Under the pieces are notes generated by a model that was not told the DNA's origin, did no database searches, and was given only the letters and a program-made list of their open reading frames with translations. Below, piece after piece: positions 23,815 to 31,975 of a DNA stretch of 64,000 nt. Source of the stretch: JBPCQA01 sp050998615. Its GTDB lineage: Bacteria > Actinomycetota > Actinomycetes > Propionibacteriales > Nocardioidaceae. The DNA lies in assembly GCA_050998615.1 (NCBI GenBank), contig JBPCQA010000051.1:1-64000 (forward strand). The letters are read 5' to 3'. Positions within the stretch are counted from its first letter, which is position 1, and every line of letters begins with the position of its first letter. The position numbers were made by a program, and so were the translations under genes.

Positions 23815-25418
23815 CGCGGCGACACCGGTCCAGGGACGGGTCGAGACGTTCGGCCTGCTGCCGAGCTCGGGGCTGGGCCGGGCGGGTGGTCCGACGCGCC
23901 TGCCGACATTCCACCCGACACCCCATCCGACACCCCACCTGACAATGGCAAGACGCTGTCGGCCAGCACGTCGACTGCGAGGCCGTCGTGGGTGGCGACG
24001 GCGATCCCCGAGCCTGCCGAGCGGGCGGAGTCGAGGGCGCCGACCACCGCCGCCCAGGTACGCCGATCCTGGCCGACCGTCGGCTCGTCGAGCATGACAC
24101 CGCACGGGCCGTGCGCCAGCGCGGCCGCGACCATCAGCCGACGCTGCTCGCCGCCGGAGAGGTGATACGGGCTGGCCCCGGCAAGCCGGCCGAGGTCGAA
24201 GGCGTCGAGCAACGCGTCCGCCCGCTCTGCCGCGCGGTGCGGGTCGCGGCCGCAGGCCCGGCACGACGCCAGCACCTCGTCGCGGACCGTCTTGGCGACC
24301 ACCCCGTGTTCGGGGATTTGCGGGACCCAGCCGAGCCGGGCGGCGAGGTCGGTGGATGACCAGCGCCACGGGTGGGTGCCACGTTTGGTCGCCAGCTCCG
24401 GGGCAGCGGTCACCTGACCAGTGGTCGGTCTGAGCAAGCCGGCCAAGACCGCGACGAGGGTCGACTTGCCGGCGCCGCTGGGACCAGTGACCGCAAGGAC
24501 CTGACCGGCGACCAACGTCGCGGATGCGTGGTCCAGTGCCAAGGTTGGAGCCAACCGCCTACCGCCGAGCCGCGCCTTGAGCTCGACCCGCACATCCTCG
24601 GCCCGCACCAGCTGCGGTGGCCCCGCCTCCCACGGTCCGACGACCTCGGGGTCGATGGACTGCGGCGCCGGTGCGCCCAAACCCGGCACCCAGACTCCCT
24701 CCGCGGCCAGGAAGTCGCCTTGCTGTTCGAGCACGGGCGTGGGTTCTCCGTCGGCGATGATGTCACCGGCTCGTCCGAGCACGATGACCCGGTCGGCGAA
24801 GTCGAGCCATGGCTCGAGGTGGTGTTCGACGATGACCGTCGTGGCGCCCCGGGTCGTGGCGTCGCGGCGTACCGCCTGCCGCACTGCCGCTGCCGCGATG
24901 GGGTCGAGCATCGAGGTTGGCTCGTCGAGCAGGACCACGTTGCTGCCCATCACTAGGCTGCCGGCCAGCGCAAGTCGCTGGCTCTCACCGCCCGAGAGCG
25001 CAGAGGTGGGATGCTGTAGCCCGTAGGGAAAGCCGGACTGGGTCAAGGCCTCGGTGACCCTGGGCCAGATCTCGTCACGCCACACACCGAGGTTTTCCAG
25101 GCCGAAGGCGACGTCACGTCCCACTGTCTCCGCGACAATGCCGGCCAGCGGGTCCTGCATGAGGAAACCGACGCGGCCGGGGGCGTCGCTTGGAGCGCGG
25201 CCACCGACCAACACCGCCCCGTCGAGATCGCCTTGCCCGGATGTCAGGAGCAGCCCGGCGATTGCCCGGAGCAGGGTTGACTTGCCGGCTCCGCTAGGCC
25301 CGGCGACGATCACCCGTTGACCTGCCGGGATGTGCAGGCACAGCGTCGACAGCACCGGCTCGCGCCTGCGTACCGGCCGCCACGTCAGCGACTCGACGCT
25401 GATGTCAGCGCCGGGCAC
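23811..25418 (-). CDS. ykoD: ECF transporter fused duplicate ATPase
   Basis: The 535-residue protein contains two ABC ATPase domains. The first has Walker A GPSGAGKSTLLRAIAGLLL (residue about 40), signature LSGGESQRLALAGSL and VVLLDEPTSMLDP. The second has GPSGAGKSTLVAVLAGLLRP (about 315), LSGGEQRRLMVAAALAHGP and VMLDEPTVGQD. It energises uptake by the membrane pair YkoE/YkoC. The C-terminal tail (SGGVSDGVSGGMSAGASD) is a short low-complexity repeat. The start is ATG 25418, 50 bp after ykoE. Confidence 0.85.
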   Translation of the reverse strand: MPGADISVESLTWRPVRRREPVLSTLCLHIPAGQRVIVAGPSGAGKSTLLRAIAGLLLTSGQGDLDGAVLVGGRAPSDAPGRVGFLMQDPLAGIVAETVGRDVAFGLENLGVWRDEIWPRVTEALTQSGFPYGLQHPTSALSGGESQRLALAGSLVMGSNVVLLDEPTSMLDPIAAAAVRQAVRRDATTRGATTVIVEHHLEPWLDFADRVIVLGRAGDIIADGEPTPVLEQQGDFLAAEGVWVPGLGAPAPQSIDPEVVGPWEAGPPQLVRAEDVRVELKARLGGRRLAPTLALDHASATLVAGQVLAVTGPSGAGKSTLVAVLAGLLRPTTGQVTAAPELATKRGTHPWRWSSTDLAARLGWVPQIPEHGVVAKTVRDEVLASCRACGRDPHRAAERADALLDAFDLGRLAGASPYHLSGGEQRRLMVAAALAHGPCGVMLDEPTVGQDRRTWAAVVGALDSARSAGSGIAVATHDGLAVDVLADSVLPLSGGVSDGVSGGMSAGASDHPPGPAPSSAAGRTSRPVPGPVSPR

Positions 25419-25468
25419 GGTCGCCTGCGCCGGCTTTGCGAGCCCGCGCTTTGAGAGCCCGAGCAGCT

Positions 25469-26089
25469 CTAAACCGCGTGATCAACGGCTGCTTCTTTGC
25501 CGGCGGCGAGCGCGTCGATCGCCCCGGTCGCGGCGAGCGCGCGCACCAGCAGCCAGCCACCGATACCAGCGATCACCGCGCCGGAGAGCGCGAAGAAGCC
25601 GAGGTAGGCGAACTTCCACCCCATCGTGTAACCCTGCCAATAGGCGTTCCACTCGTAGCCGAACTCGAAGAGCGCGGCCAGCGCGCCGCCGATGGCCGCG
25701 ACCGGCCAGCTGAACCAGCGGAAGAGGAAGATCGCCAGCGCGACCTCCACACCCAGGCCCTGCAGTGCACCGGAGATCAACGTGGTCGCGCCCCACTGGT
25801 TGCCGAGCAGCGCTTCCACCGTGGCGGCGATCAGCTCGGCGAGCAGCGCGGCCCCAGGACGGCGTACGACGAAGCCGGCCACCACGCCGGCCAGCAACCA
25901 GGGCCCACCGAGCAGCCCGACGCTGGGCCCGAGCACGCCCTTGAACACGGGATCGAGCACAGTGTCTGCCTGATCCCAACCCCAGTAGACAACGCCGAAC
26001 GTGACGCCGAGCATGGCGGCGACCACGATCTCGATCGTGCGCCAGCCGGCGCGGTCAAAGTGGTGTCGACCTGATGTTGTTGCACTCAT
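25469..26089 (-). CDS. ykoE: ECF transporter substrate-specific component (thiamine/HMP precursor)
   Basis: This 206-residue membrane protein has five to six helices (IEIVVAAMLGVTFGVVYWGW, LLGGPWLLAGVVAGFVVRRP, FALSGAVIAGIGGWLLVRAL) and the aromatic/polar YkoE signature WGWDQAD ... EWNAYWQGY. YkoE-type S components bind hydroxymethylpyrimidine or thiamine. The TPP riboswitch upstream and the following ATPase and T genes support that substrate. ATG 26089 has GGGAGG 9 bp upstream, and that site is masked by a hairpin. Confidence 0.87.
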   Translation of the reverse strand: MSATTSGRHHFDRAGWRTIEIVVAAMLGVTFGVVYWGWDQADTVLDPVFKGVLGPSVGLLGGPWLLAGVVAGFVVRRPGAALLAELIAATVEALLGNQWGATTLISGALQGLGVEVALAIFLFRWFSWPVAAIGGALAALFEFGYEWNAYWQGYTMGWKFAYLGFFALSGAVIAGIGGWLLVRALAATGAIDALAAGKEAAVDHAV

Positions 26090-26098
26090 GACTAAACG

Positions 26099-26119
26099 CC
26101 TCCCAAATAGTTCGGGAGG
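26099..26119 (-). promoter_or_regulatory. Hairpin masking the ykoE ribosome-binding site
   Basis: On the minus strand CCTCCC-GAACTATTT-GGGAGG forms a 6-bp stem whose 3' arm is the GGGAGG ribosome-binding site of ykoE. It lies immediately downstream of the TPP aptamer, so it is the likely expression platform acting on translation initiation. Confidence 0.6.
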
Positions 26120-26148
26120 GGAAGCAGGCGTTGCCCACTCGAGTCTCG

Positions 26149-26236
26149 ACTCCCTTCGCCGGTGCTAACCGGATCAGGTTCGAGGGTCTGCGGCTCTTTC
26201 CGCACTCTCAGCGCCCTTTGGGGCGTTCCCCTGTCG
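26149..26236 (-). promoter_or_regulatory. TPP (THI-box) riboswitch
   Basis: The minus strand shows the full aptamer signature: ACAGGGGAACGCCCC, CTGAGAGTGCGGAAAGAG, then ACCCTCGAACCTGATCCGGT and TAGCACCGGCGAAGGGAG. The CUGAGA pyrimidine-sensor loop and the ACCUGAUC/GGUUAG pyrophosphate helix are intact. When thiamine pyrophosphate binds, the ykoEDC thiamine-precursor transporter downstream should be switched off. Confidence 0.95.
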
Positions 26237-26289
26237 TGCCGCCCAGCTTAGCCCTCAGCACAATGGTTGAGGAAGCCGCGTTCGCTTCG

Positions 26290-26380
26290 CCAGCCCGGTG
26301 GTTGAGGAGGCCGCGGTAGCGGCCGTCTCGAAACACACAACGGTCTGGTGGTTTCGAGACGCTCGCTCACTCTGGTTGAC
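26290..26380. repeat. Dispersed repeat GGTGGTTGAGGAGGCCGC
   Basis: GGTGGTTGAGGAGGCCGCGG (26,299-26,318) continues into CCGTCTCGAAACACACAACG and then, inverted, GGTGGTTTCGAGACGCTCGC. The whole segment can fold on GTCTCGAAACAC/GTGGTTTCGAGAC. The same words occur at 14,931, 10,180 and 34,195. It fills the space between the riboswitch and the enoyl-CoA hydratase gene. Confidence 0.55.
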
Positions 26381-26462
26381 TCAAGACCTAGTTGGCCAGC
26401 TCCGGCAAAACCCGAGAACACCCTCACCCCGCGCGACCCGGGAGACAAGGACCAGGTGACGC

Positions 26463-27254
26463 ATGACTGACAACACTGAGCTCGTCCACCTGGTCGTCGA
26501 GGATGGCGTTGCCACGATTACGTTGGACTCGCCGACCAACCGCAATGCGTTGTCTCGGCGGCTCGTCGCCGAGTTGATCGCGCATCTGCACTCGGCAGAG
26601 CAGACCGAGGGCGTGCGCGTCGTCGTACTGACTCACACCGGTGGGACATTTTGTGCGGGCGCCGACCTAGCCGAGGCGGTCGAATCGGGCATGGAGCAGG
26701 GGACTCGATCCCTCCTCGCGCTGCTGACAACAATCGTCGAGCTGGCTATCCCGGTCGTGGCGGTGGTTCGCGGCCATGCGAGAGCCGGCGGAGTGGGGTT
26801 GATCGGGGCTTGTGACATCGCACTGGCGAGCGACGGCTCGACGTACGGGTTCACCGAAGCTCTGCTCGGCCTCACCCCGGCGATTATCTCGCTGACAACC
26901 CGCAGTCGGCTGGCCGAACGGGATGCGGCTCGAAAGTATCTGACCGGCGCGACGTTCGACGGCAGGGAGGCGGCGCGATCAGGACTTGTCACCGAGTCGG
27001 CCCCGGCCGATCAGCTGGACGCCACGCTCGACTCGCGGATCATGGAGTTGTGCAAGGCGTCACCACAAGGGCTGCGGGAAACGAAGGCGTTGCTGAATGG
27101 GCCGCTGTCGAAGCACATCGCCGCCGACGGCGAGCGGCTGGTCGAGCTCTCGGCTCGACTGTTCGCGTCGGATGAGGCGCGCGAGGGTATGACGGCCTTC
27201 CGGGAGCGACGACCTCCCGCCTGGGCCCCGCGTGCGCAGAGCCAGCGCGCCTAG
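26463..27254 (+). CDS. Enoyl-CoA hydratase/isomerase family protein
   Basis: This 263-residue crotonase-fold enzyme has VATITLDSPTNRNALSRRLV, the oxyanion-hole segment GGTFCAGADLAEAVESG, and GHARAGGVGLIGACDIALAS followed by TYGFTEALLGLTPAI, where the acidic residue sits at the catalytic position. Actinobacteria hold many paralogues for fatty-acid, polyketide or amino-acid acyl-CoAs, so the substrate is open. The gene is monocistronic with ATG 26463, and its end runs into a tandem 15-bp repeat. Confidence 0.85.
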   Translation: MTDNTELVHLVVEDGVATITLDSPTNRNALSRRLVAELIAHLHSAEQTEGVRVVVLTHTGGTFCAGADLAEAVESGMEQGTRSLLALLTTIVELAIPVVAVVRGHARAGGVGLIGACDIALASDGSTYGFTEALLGLTPAIISLTTRSRLAERDAARKYLTGATFDGREAARSGLVTESAPADQLDATLDSRIMELCKASPQGLRETKALLNGPLSKHIAADGERLVELSARLFASDEAREGMTAFRERRPPAWAPRAQSQRA

Positions 27255-27285
27255 GGCCAGCGCGCATGGGGCCAGCGCGCCTAGT
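27241..27285. repeat. Three tandem 15-bp units GCCAGCGCGCCTAGG
   Basis: The unit GCCAGCGCGC(CTAGG/ATGGG/CTAGT) occurs three times head to tail, starting inside the last four codons of the enoyl-CoA hydratase gene. The first unit supplies its TAG stop; a change in copy number would alter the C-terminus little. Confidence 0.7.
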
Positions 27286-27297
27286 GGTGGCCGAACG

Positions 27298-28095
27298 TCA
27301 GAGCACCTTCGACAGGAATTGTTGGGTGCGTTCGTGTTGCGGATTGGCGAGCATCTCTCGTGGCTTGCCTCGCTCGACGATGACGCCTTCGTCCATGAGC
27401 AAGAGCACGTCACCGACCTCGCGGGCGAAGCCGATCTCGTGTGTCACGACCACCATCGTCATGCCGTCGTTGGCGAGCTCGCGCATCACGTCGAGGACCT
27501 CACCCACCAGCTCGGGGTCGAGCGCGGACGTCGGCTCGTCGAACAGCATCAGCTTCGGCTGCATCGCCAGCGCGCGGGCTATCGCGACCCGCTGCTGCTG
27601 GCCGCCCGACAGCTGAGCAGGGTGGCTATTTGCCTTCTCCCCCAAGCCCACTCGCTGGAGCAACTCCAGCGCCCGGTCACGGGCGACCGTCTTCGACTCC
27701 TTCTTGACGTCGCAAGGCCCGACCATGATGTTTTGCAGCGCGGTCATGTTGGGGAACAGGTTGAAGCGCTGGAACACCATGCCGATCTCGGCGCGCTTGC
27801 GGGCGATCTCGTCTTCGTGCAGCTCGTGGAGCCTGCTGCCCTTTTGCCGGTAGCCGACCAGCTCTCCGTCGACTGACAACCGCCCGGCGTCGATCTTGTC
27901 CAGGTGGTTGATGCAGCGCAGAAACGTGGACTTGCCTCCGCCGGACGGGCCGACGATCACGACGACCTCACGCGGCCGAACCTCCAGGCTGATGCCTTTC
28001 AACACCTCGAGCCGGCCGAATCGCTTGTGCACATCCTCGGCGCGCACCATGCATGCGCCCGAGCTGGTTGCCGCTGCCGGCGTGGGAGCCGTCAT
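27298..28095 (-). CDS. Polar amino-acid ABC transporter ATP-binding protein (GlnQ type)
   Basis: This 265-residue ABC ATPase has Walker A VGPSGGGKSTFLRCINHLDK, a Q-loop GMVFQRFNLFPNMTALQN, signature LSGGQQQRVAIARALAMQP, Walker B LMLFDEPTSALDPELVGEVL and H-loop VVVTHEIGFAREVGD. The FNLFPNMTALQN Q-loop is typical of the polar amino-acid family (Glu/Gln/Arg/His). ATG 28095 overlaps the permease stop (ATGA), so the two are translationally coupled. It closes the three-gene operon. Confidence 0.9.
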   Translation of the reverse strand: MTAPTPAAATSSGACMVRAEDVHKRFGRLEVLKGISLEVRPREVVVIVGPSGGGKSTFLRCINHLDKIDAGRLSVDGELVGYRQKGSRLHELHEDEIARKRAEIGMVFQRFNLFPNMTALQNIMVGPCDVKKESKTVARDRALELLQRVGLGEKANSHPAQLSGGQQQRVAIARALAMQPKLMLFDEPTSALDPELVGEVLDVMRELANDGMTMVVVTHEIGFAREVGDVLLLMDEGVIVERGKPREMLANPQHERTQQFLSKVL

Positions 28096-29081
28096 CGATT
28101 GTCCCGGCCAAGTGTGGTTGGCGGTGATGCGTGGAACGTGGTCAGGTTGCGCCCCCACAGCGCCCGGAACTTCTGGAATGGCGTGAGTGACTGCGCACGA
28201 GTGGTTCCCCGGCCGAAGTGACGTTCGATGTAGTACTGGCCGACCGTCAGGATCGACGTGACGACGATGTACCAGATGCTCGCCACGACGTAGCTGGGGA
28301 TGATCTGGTACGTCGCGGCGCCGATCAGCTGGGCCTGGTAGAGGAGCTCCGGGAACGAGATGACACTTACCAGCGAGGTCGTCTTCAGCATCGAGATCGT
28401 CTCGTTGCCGGTCGGTGGGATGATGACCCGCATTGCCTGCGGCAGCACGATTTTGCGGATCGTCTGCATTCGCCGCATGCCGAGGGACTGTGCTGCTTCG
28501 GTCTGCCCTTCGTCGACCGACAAGAATCCGGCCCGGACGATCTCGGACATATAGGCGCCCTCGTTGAGTCCGAGCGCCAGGATGCCCGCGCTGAATACGG
28601 TGATCAGCGTGTTCGCGTTCGCGTAGAAGAGCACGATCCCGGTAAACGGCAACGAGACCGCCGTATGCTGCCCGATCAGGCTCGAGATGTTGTACCAGAA
28701 GAGGATCTGCACGAACACCGGTGTGCCTCGGAAGAACCAGATGTAAACCCAGGCGGCACCCGACACCACCGGGGCCGGTGACATCCGCATCACCGCCAAG
28801 ATGACACCAAGCACGATGCCGATCGCCATCGCCACCACGGTCAGCAGCAGTGTCCAGCCGAGACCCTTCAGGATCTGCGACGCCGTGAGGTACTGGCTGA
28901 CGAAACTCCAGTTGAAGTTTGGGTTGTTGACGATGTAGTGAATGAGCCCGGCCGCGAGATACAAGACGATGACCGTCGCCACCCACCTGCCGGGATGGCG
29001 GGCCGGCACCGCGCGGATCTGTTCAGCCACCGATCCGCCCTCAGCCGCCCCGCTCACTTGTGCGGGTTCCGTGCCTGGCAT
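28092..29081 (-). CDS. Polar amino-acid ABC transporter permease (HisM/GlnP type)
   Basis: This 329-residue inner-membrane protein has an unusually long N-terminal extension (about 70 residues, first helix WVATVIVLYLAAGLIHYIVN). The permease core follows (GLGWTLLLTVVAMAIGIVLG, WFFRGTPVFVQILFWYNI) with the EAA loop EAAQSLGMRRMQTIRKIVLP. A single permease gene would act as a homodimer. It lies between the binding-protein and ATPase genes. Confidence 0.9.
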   Translation of the reverse strand: MPGTEPAQVSGAAEGGSVAEQIRAVPARHPGRWVATVIVLYLAAGLIHYIVNNPNFNWSFVSQYLTASQILKGLGWTLLLTVVAMAIGIVLGVILAVMRMSPAPVVSGAAWVYIWFFRGTPVFVQILFWYNISSLIGQHTAVSLPFTGIVLFYANANTLITVFSAGILALGLNEGAYMSEIVRAGFLSVDEGQTEAAQSLGMRRMQTIRKIVLPQAMRVIIPPTGNETISMLKTTSLVSVISFPELLYQAQLIGAATYQIIPSYVVASIWYIVVTSILTVGQYYIERHFGRGTTRAQSLTPFQKFRALWGRNLTTFHASPPTTLGRDNR

Positions 29082-29090
29082 GACCGCCGG

Positions 29091-30017
29091 CTAGCTCGTC
29101 GCCCCGTTAATGGTCGGGGTCTTGATCGCGCCGGCCTGGACGCCCCACTTATCGAGAATCTTCGTGTAGGTGCCGTCGGCGATCAGCTTCTTGAGCGCGT
29201 CGAGAATCGGCTTGGACAATGGCGCTTGGCCCGGCGCCGTGCCGGCTGGGCGCGGGATCGCGATCCCGTACGGCGCGGTGCCATAGGTCTTGCCCACCAA
29301 CTTGAACTTCCCGCTGGACTTCTTCACGGCGTAGGCCGCGACGGGCGAGTCGGCCATCACGACCTGGACCCGCCCGGACGACAACGCCAGGTTGGCGCCG
29401 GTCTGGTCAGGGTAGATGGACACGCTGACGCCCTTCTTGCCAGCGGAGGTGCACTTGGTGTTCTGGGCAGTCGCGTCGTCTTGCTGTGTCGTACCCTTCT
29501 CCACGCCCACAGACAGACCGCACAGACTCGATAGGCCAGACACCGGAGGGCCGCCGCTTGCGGGCTCGTAGAACGACGTACCTGCGGAGAAGTAGGTGAC
29601 GAAGTCGACTGTCTTTTGTCGATCCAGCGTGTCGGTGAACGACGACATCGAGAAGTCATACCGCCCCGCAGCAAGCCCGGGGATGATCGAGTCGAACCCG
29701 GCGGCGACGAACTTGACCTTGAGGCCCATCACGGTGCCAATGGCCTTACCGAGATCGACGTCCATCCCCTCGATCTGCCCATTCGTGGGGTTGACGAACT
29801 CGTTGGGGGCGTACGTCGCATCGGTGGCCACGGTGAGCGTCATCTTGGCCGCAATGCTCTTGGGGACCTCGGCGGCAATACTCTGTTCTTTCACCGCGGT
29901 GATGCCGGTATTTGAGGGAGATTGGCTGCCGCACGCTCCCGCAAGCAGGGCGGTCGCCAGCGTCACCGCGACGGCTGCTCCGGCCCGGAAGACATGGTGA
30001 TGCGGGGGCTTGCGCAT
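29091..30017 (-). CDS. Amino-acid ABC transporter substrate-binding lipoprotein
   Basis: The 308-residue product has a lipoprotein signal (VAVTLATALLAGACGSQSPS, lipobox LAGAC). The family 3 solute-binding domain follows, with LTVATDATYAPNEFVNPTNG, IEGMDVDLGKAIGTVMGLKV and YDFSMSSFTDTLDRQKTVDF. The TDATYxP-x-EF and DxDL motifs are those of polar amino-acid binders. It is first in the operon, 10 bp before the permease. Confidence 0.9.
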   Translation of the reverse strand: MRKPPHHHVFRAGAAVAVTLATALLAGACGSQSPSNTGITAVKEQSIAAEVPKSIAAKMTLTVATDATYAPNEFVNPTNGQIEGMDVDLGKAIGTVMGLKVKFVAAGFDSIIPGLAAGRYDFSMSSFTDTLDRQKTVDFVTYFSAGTSFYEPASGGPPVSGLSSLCGLSVGVEKGTTQQDDATAQNTKCTSAGKKGVSVSIYPDQTGANLALSSGRVQVVMADSPVAAYAVKKSSGKFKLVGKTYGTAPYGIAIPRPAGTAPGQAPLSKPILDALKKLIADGTYTKILDKWGVQAGAIKTPTINGATS

Positions 30018-30104
30018 GGGTTCCTCCGTGTAGTCGATGTGGGCATCCTATGCCCGGCTGGCGCTCGTGGGGCGGAGCGAGCGCGCGCGTTGGCCGCGGG
30101 CACG

Positions 30105-30155
30105 AGAGCCCGCGCGAGTAGGGAGTCGCCGGGCTCGCCCTACGCGTGCGGGCTC
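30105..30155. repeat. Hairpin repeat family A (AGAGCCCGCGC), short form
   Basis: AGAGCCCGCGCGAGTAGGGA, then GTCGCCGGGCTCGCCCTACG and CGTGCGGGCTC: a degenerate 51-bp copy of the family described at 45,625. It lies in the 330-bp space between the binding-protein and NlpC genes, which are divergently oriented. Confidence 0.6.
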
Positions 30156-30182
30156 AACCCGACATTTGGTTCCCGAAAGTGA

Positions 30183-30198
30183 ATTACATTGATGTAAT
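30183..30198. promoter_or_regulatory. AT-rich palindrome ATTACAT-TG-ATGTAAT
   Basis: This perfect inverted repeat of 7 bp with a 2-bp spacer is in an AT-rich patch, conspicuous in this GC-rich genome. It lies 152 bp upstream of the NlpC/P60 gene and 165 bp upstream of the divergent amino-acid transporter operon. It is a plausible operator for a dimeric regulator of either gene; no regulator gene is adjacent. Confidence 0.5.
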
Positions 30199-30322
30199 GC
30201 GTCAAGCCGACACGCCGTGTTACCAAAGGTTTTTATGTGTTTAGTGTTCCCATTGGGGCTAAAGGTAGCTAACGTCCTTTGCAGATAGCAAGGATGGTCG
30301 GCCATCGGGGAAGGGTGGCTGG

Positions 30323-30339
30323 TCGTCGGAATCCGACGA
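30323..30339 (+). promoter_or_regulatory. Hairpin at the NlpC/P60 ribosome-binding site
   Basis: TCGTCGG-AAT-CCGACGA is a perfect 7-bp stem ending where the GAAGGGA ribosome site begins (start GTG 30350). It may restrict translation or stabilise the 5' end of the mRNA. The leader does not show the conserved core of the c-di-AMP (ydaO) riboswitch often found before such hydrolase genes. Confidence 0.4.
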
Positions 30340-30349
30340 AGGGACCCCC

Positions 30350-31954
30350 GTGCCAGCAGCACAACGCCGGAAGATCATGACGAGGACAGTGGCGCTGAGC
30401 GCCGCCGCAGTGATGTCGATGTCGTTCAGCTCCGTCGCGCACGCAGATGGCAGCAACCCCGTCATCCCCAGCAAGCAGCAGGTCGCCGATGCCCAACAGC
30501 ACGTGGTCGACGCGCAGCACTCTGTCGCCGGCATCCAGGCCGAGCTGGCCGCCGCCAGCCAACGTCTGCAAGACCTGGGAATAGCCGCCGATCGGGCGTC
30601 AGAGGCCTACAACGGAGCCATGCTGCATTGGCAGCAGGCGCGAGCAGCAGCTCGAGTCGCGCAGCAAAGAGCCGATCAAGCCACCCGGGAGGTGGCAGTG
30701 GCCCGTGATCGCCTTGCCGGGCTCGTCGTCAATCACGACATCACAGGGTCCACGCTGACCATGGTCGGCGGCGCCTTGTCGGCGAATGGCCCACGCAACC
30801 TGGTCAACGAGATGTCCGACTTCAGCGCCTCGTCGCAGGCGTTGGATGCCAGATTCCAAAGCTGGCAGGCGTCTTCACGGCTGGCCAAGGTCTACCAGAT
30901 CGCGGCCCGCAAGGCGCTCGCGCATGCGGCGAGCGCCAAGCAGGCAGCCAGTGATGCCAGGGCGGCCGCGATCAGCGCGGTCACCGCGCAGCAGAGCGCG
31001 GTCGCCAGCGTCGGAGCTCAACGACAGCAGCTCATCCAAGAACTCGCCGCCGCCCAGCACATCTCGGTTGCGCTGGCCGCTCAGCGACAAGCCGGTCTCG
31101 AACGCCTCCACCAGCAGCGGCTCGCCGAACAACGACGGCTGGCCGTCGAGGCTCAACAGCGAGCACAGGCACAGGCCCAAGCTCGGGCGCAGGCCCAGGC
31201 CCTGGCCCAGGCCCTGGCCCAGGCGCAGGCTCAAACGCAGGCACGTCAGCGGGAGCTGGCGCGGCAGCGTCAAGCACAGCAGAGTCAGCAGAGTCAGCAG
31301 AGTCAGCAGGGTGACACCGCGAACACCGGTTCCAGCACTGGGACTTCCACGGGTCCGTCGAGCACCGGTCCGTCGAGCACCGGTCCGTCGAGCACCGGAT
31401 CATCGTCAGCCCCCTCAACTGGCGGCGCCACCACGTCATCACCGGCGCCCGCGCCCGCTCCTTCACCCACGCCTCCGCCTCCGCCTCCACCACCACCCCC
31501 GCCTCCACCACCCCCGCCTCCACCACCACCTCCGCCACCCCCGCCACCTCCACCACCCCCGCCACCCCCGCCTCCACCAGCGCCGCCGGCGCCGACTCAC
31601 AACGCGGCAGCGGCGGTCGCCTTCGCCTACGCGCAGATCGGTGAGCCCTACGTCTGGGGCGGAGCCGGCCCAGACTCATGGGATTGCTCCGGACTGATGA
31701 TGGGAGCGTGGGCCTACGCGGGCGTTTCGATCCCGCACTACTCGGTGTCGCAGTACTACGCGACGACTCCCATCACGTTCAGCGAGCTGCGGCCTGGTGA
31801 TCTCGTTTTCTGGGGTTCCAGCCCGAACACGATCTATCACGTGGCGATGTACGTCGGGAACGGCCAGATCATTCAGGCGCCGCGTCCTGGCTTGAACGTC
31901 GAGTTGTCGAGCATCTACGACTGGATCCTGCCCAACTACTTCGGCCGCGTCTGA
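30350..31954 (+). CDS. NlpC/P60 peptidoglycan endopeptidase with coiled coil and poly-proline linker (RipA-like)
   Basis: This 534-residue exported cell-wall hydrolase likely cuts D-Glu to diaminopimelate bonds in peptidoglycan. A signal peptide (VALSAAAVMSMSFSSVAHAD) is followed by an alpha-helical coiled coil (residues about 40-325) that ends in Ala/Gln repeats and QQSQQSQQSQQ. Next comes a Ser/Thr/Gly stretch with three GPSST units and a run of about 40 prolines (31,467-31,590). The NlpC/P60 domain has WDCSGLMMGAWAYAG (catalytic Cys) and YHVAMYVGNGQIIQA (catalytic His). GTG 30350 has GAAGGGA 5 bp upstream. The order coiled coil, linker, NlpC resembles mycobacterial RipA. The proline run and the Gln-Ser repeat are likely length-variable. 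Confidence 0.9.
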   Translation: MPAAQRRKIMTRTVALSAAAVMSMSFSSVAHADGSNPVIPSKQQVADAQQHVVDAQHSVAGIQAELAAASQRLQDLGIAADRASEAYNGAMLHWQQARAAARVAQQRADQATREVAVARDRLAGLVVNHDITGSTLTMVGGALSANGPRNLVNEMSDFSASSQALDARFQSWQASSRLAKVYQIAARKALAHAASAKQAASDARAAAISAVTAQQSAVASVGAQRQQLIQELAAAQHISVALAAQRQAGLERLHQQRLAEQRRLAVEAQQRAQAQAQARAQAQALAQALAQAQAQTQARQRELARQRQAQQSQQSQQSQQGDTANTGSSTGTSTGPSSTGPSSTGPSSTGSSSAPSTGGATTSSPAPAPAPSPTPPPPPPPPPPPPPPPPPPPPPPPPPPPPPPPPPPPPAPPAPTHNAAAAVAFAYAQIGEPYVWGGAGPDSWDCSGLMMGAWAYAGVSIPHYSVSQYYATTPITFSELRPGDLVFWGSSPNTIYHVAMYVGNGQIIQAPRPGLNVELSSIYDWILPNYFGRV

Positions 31955-31957
31955 CAC

Positions 31958-31975
31958 GCCGCAGCCCTTTGCGGC
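31958..31975 (+). terminator. Hairpin after the NlpC/P60 gene
   Basis: GCCGCA-GCCCTT-TGCGGC, a 6-bp stem starting four bases after the stop codon, without a T-run. It could end transcription of the hydrolase gene; ppa converges from the other side. Confidence 0.45.

Noticed and set aside
30200..30349. c-di-AMP (ydaO/yuaA) riboswitch ahead of the NlpC/P60 gene
   Set aside because: The context fits and disA is in the window, but the conserved core sequences of the aptamer are not visible; only a simple 7-bp hairpin is.
31440..31610. Dense regular repeat that could be taken for a CRISPR array or minisatellite
   Set aside because: It is the in-frame poly-proline and GPSST coding region of the NlpC/P60 protein; there are no unique spacers between constant repeats. 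No CRISPR array was seen anywhere in the window.
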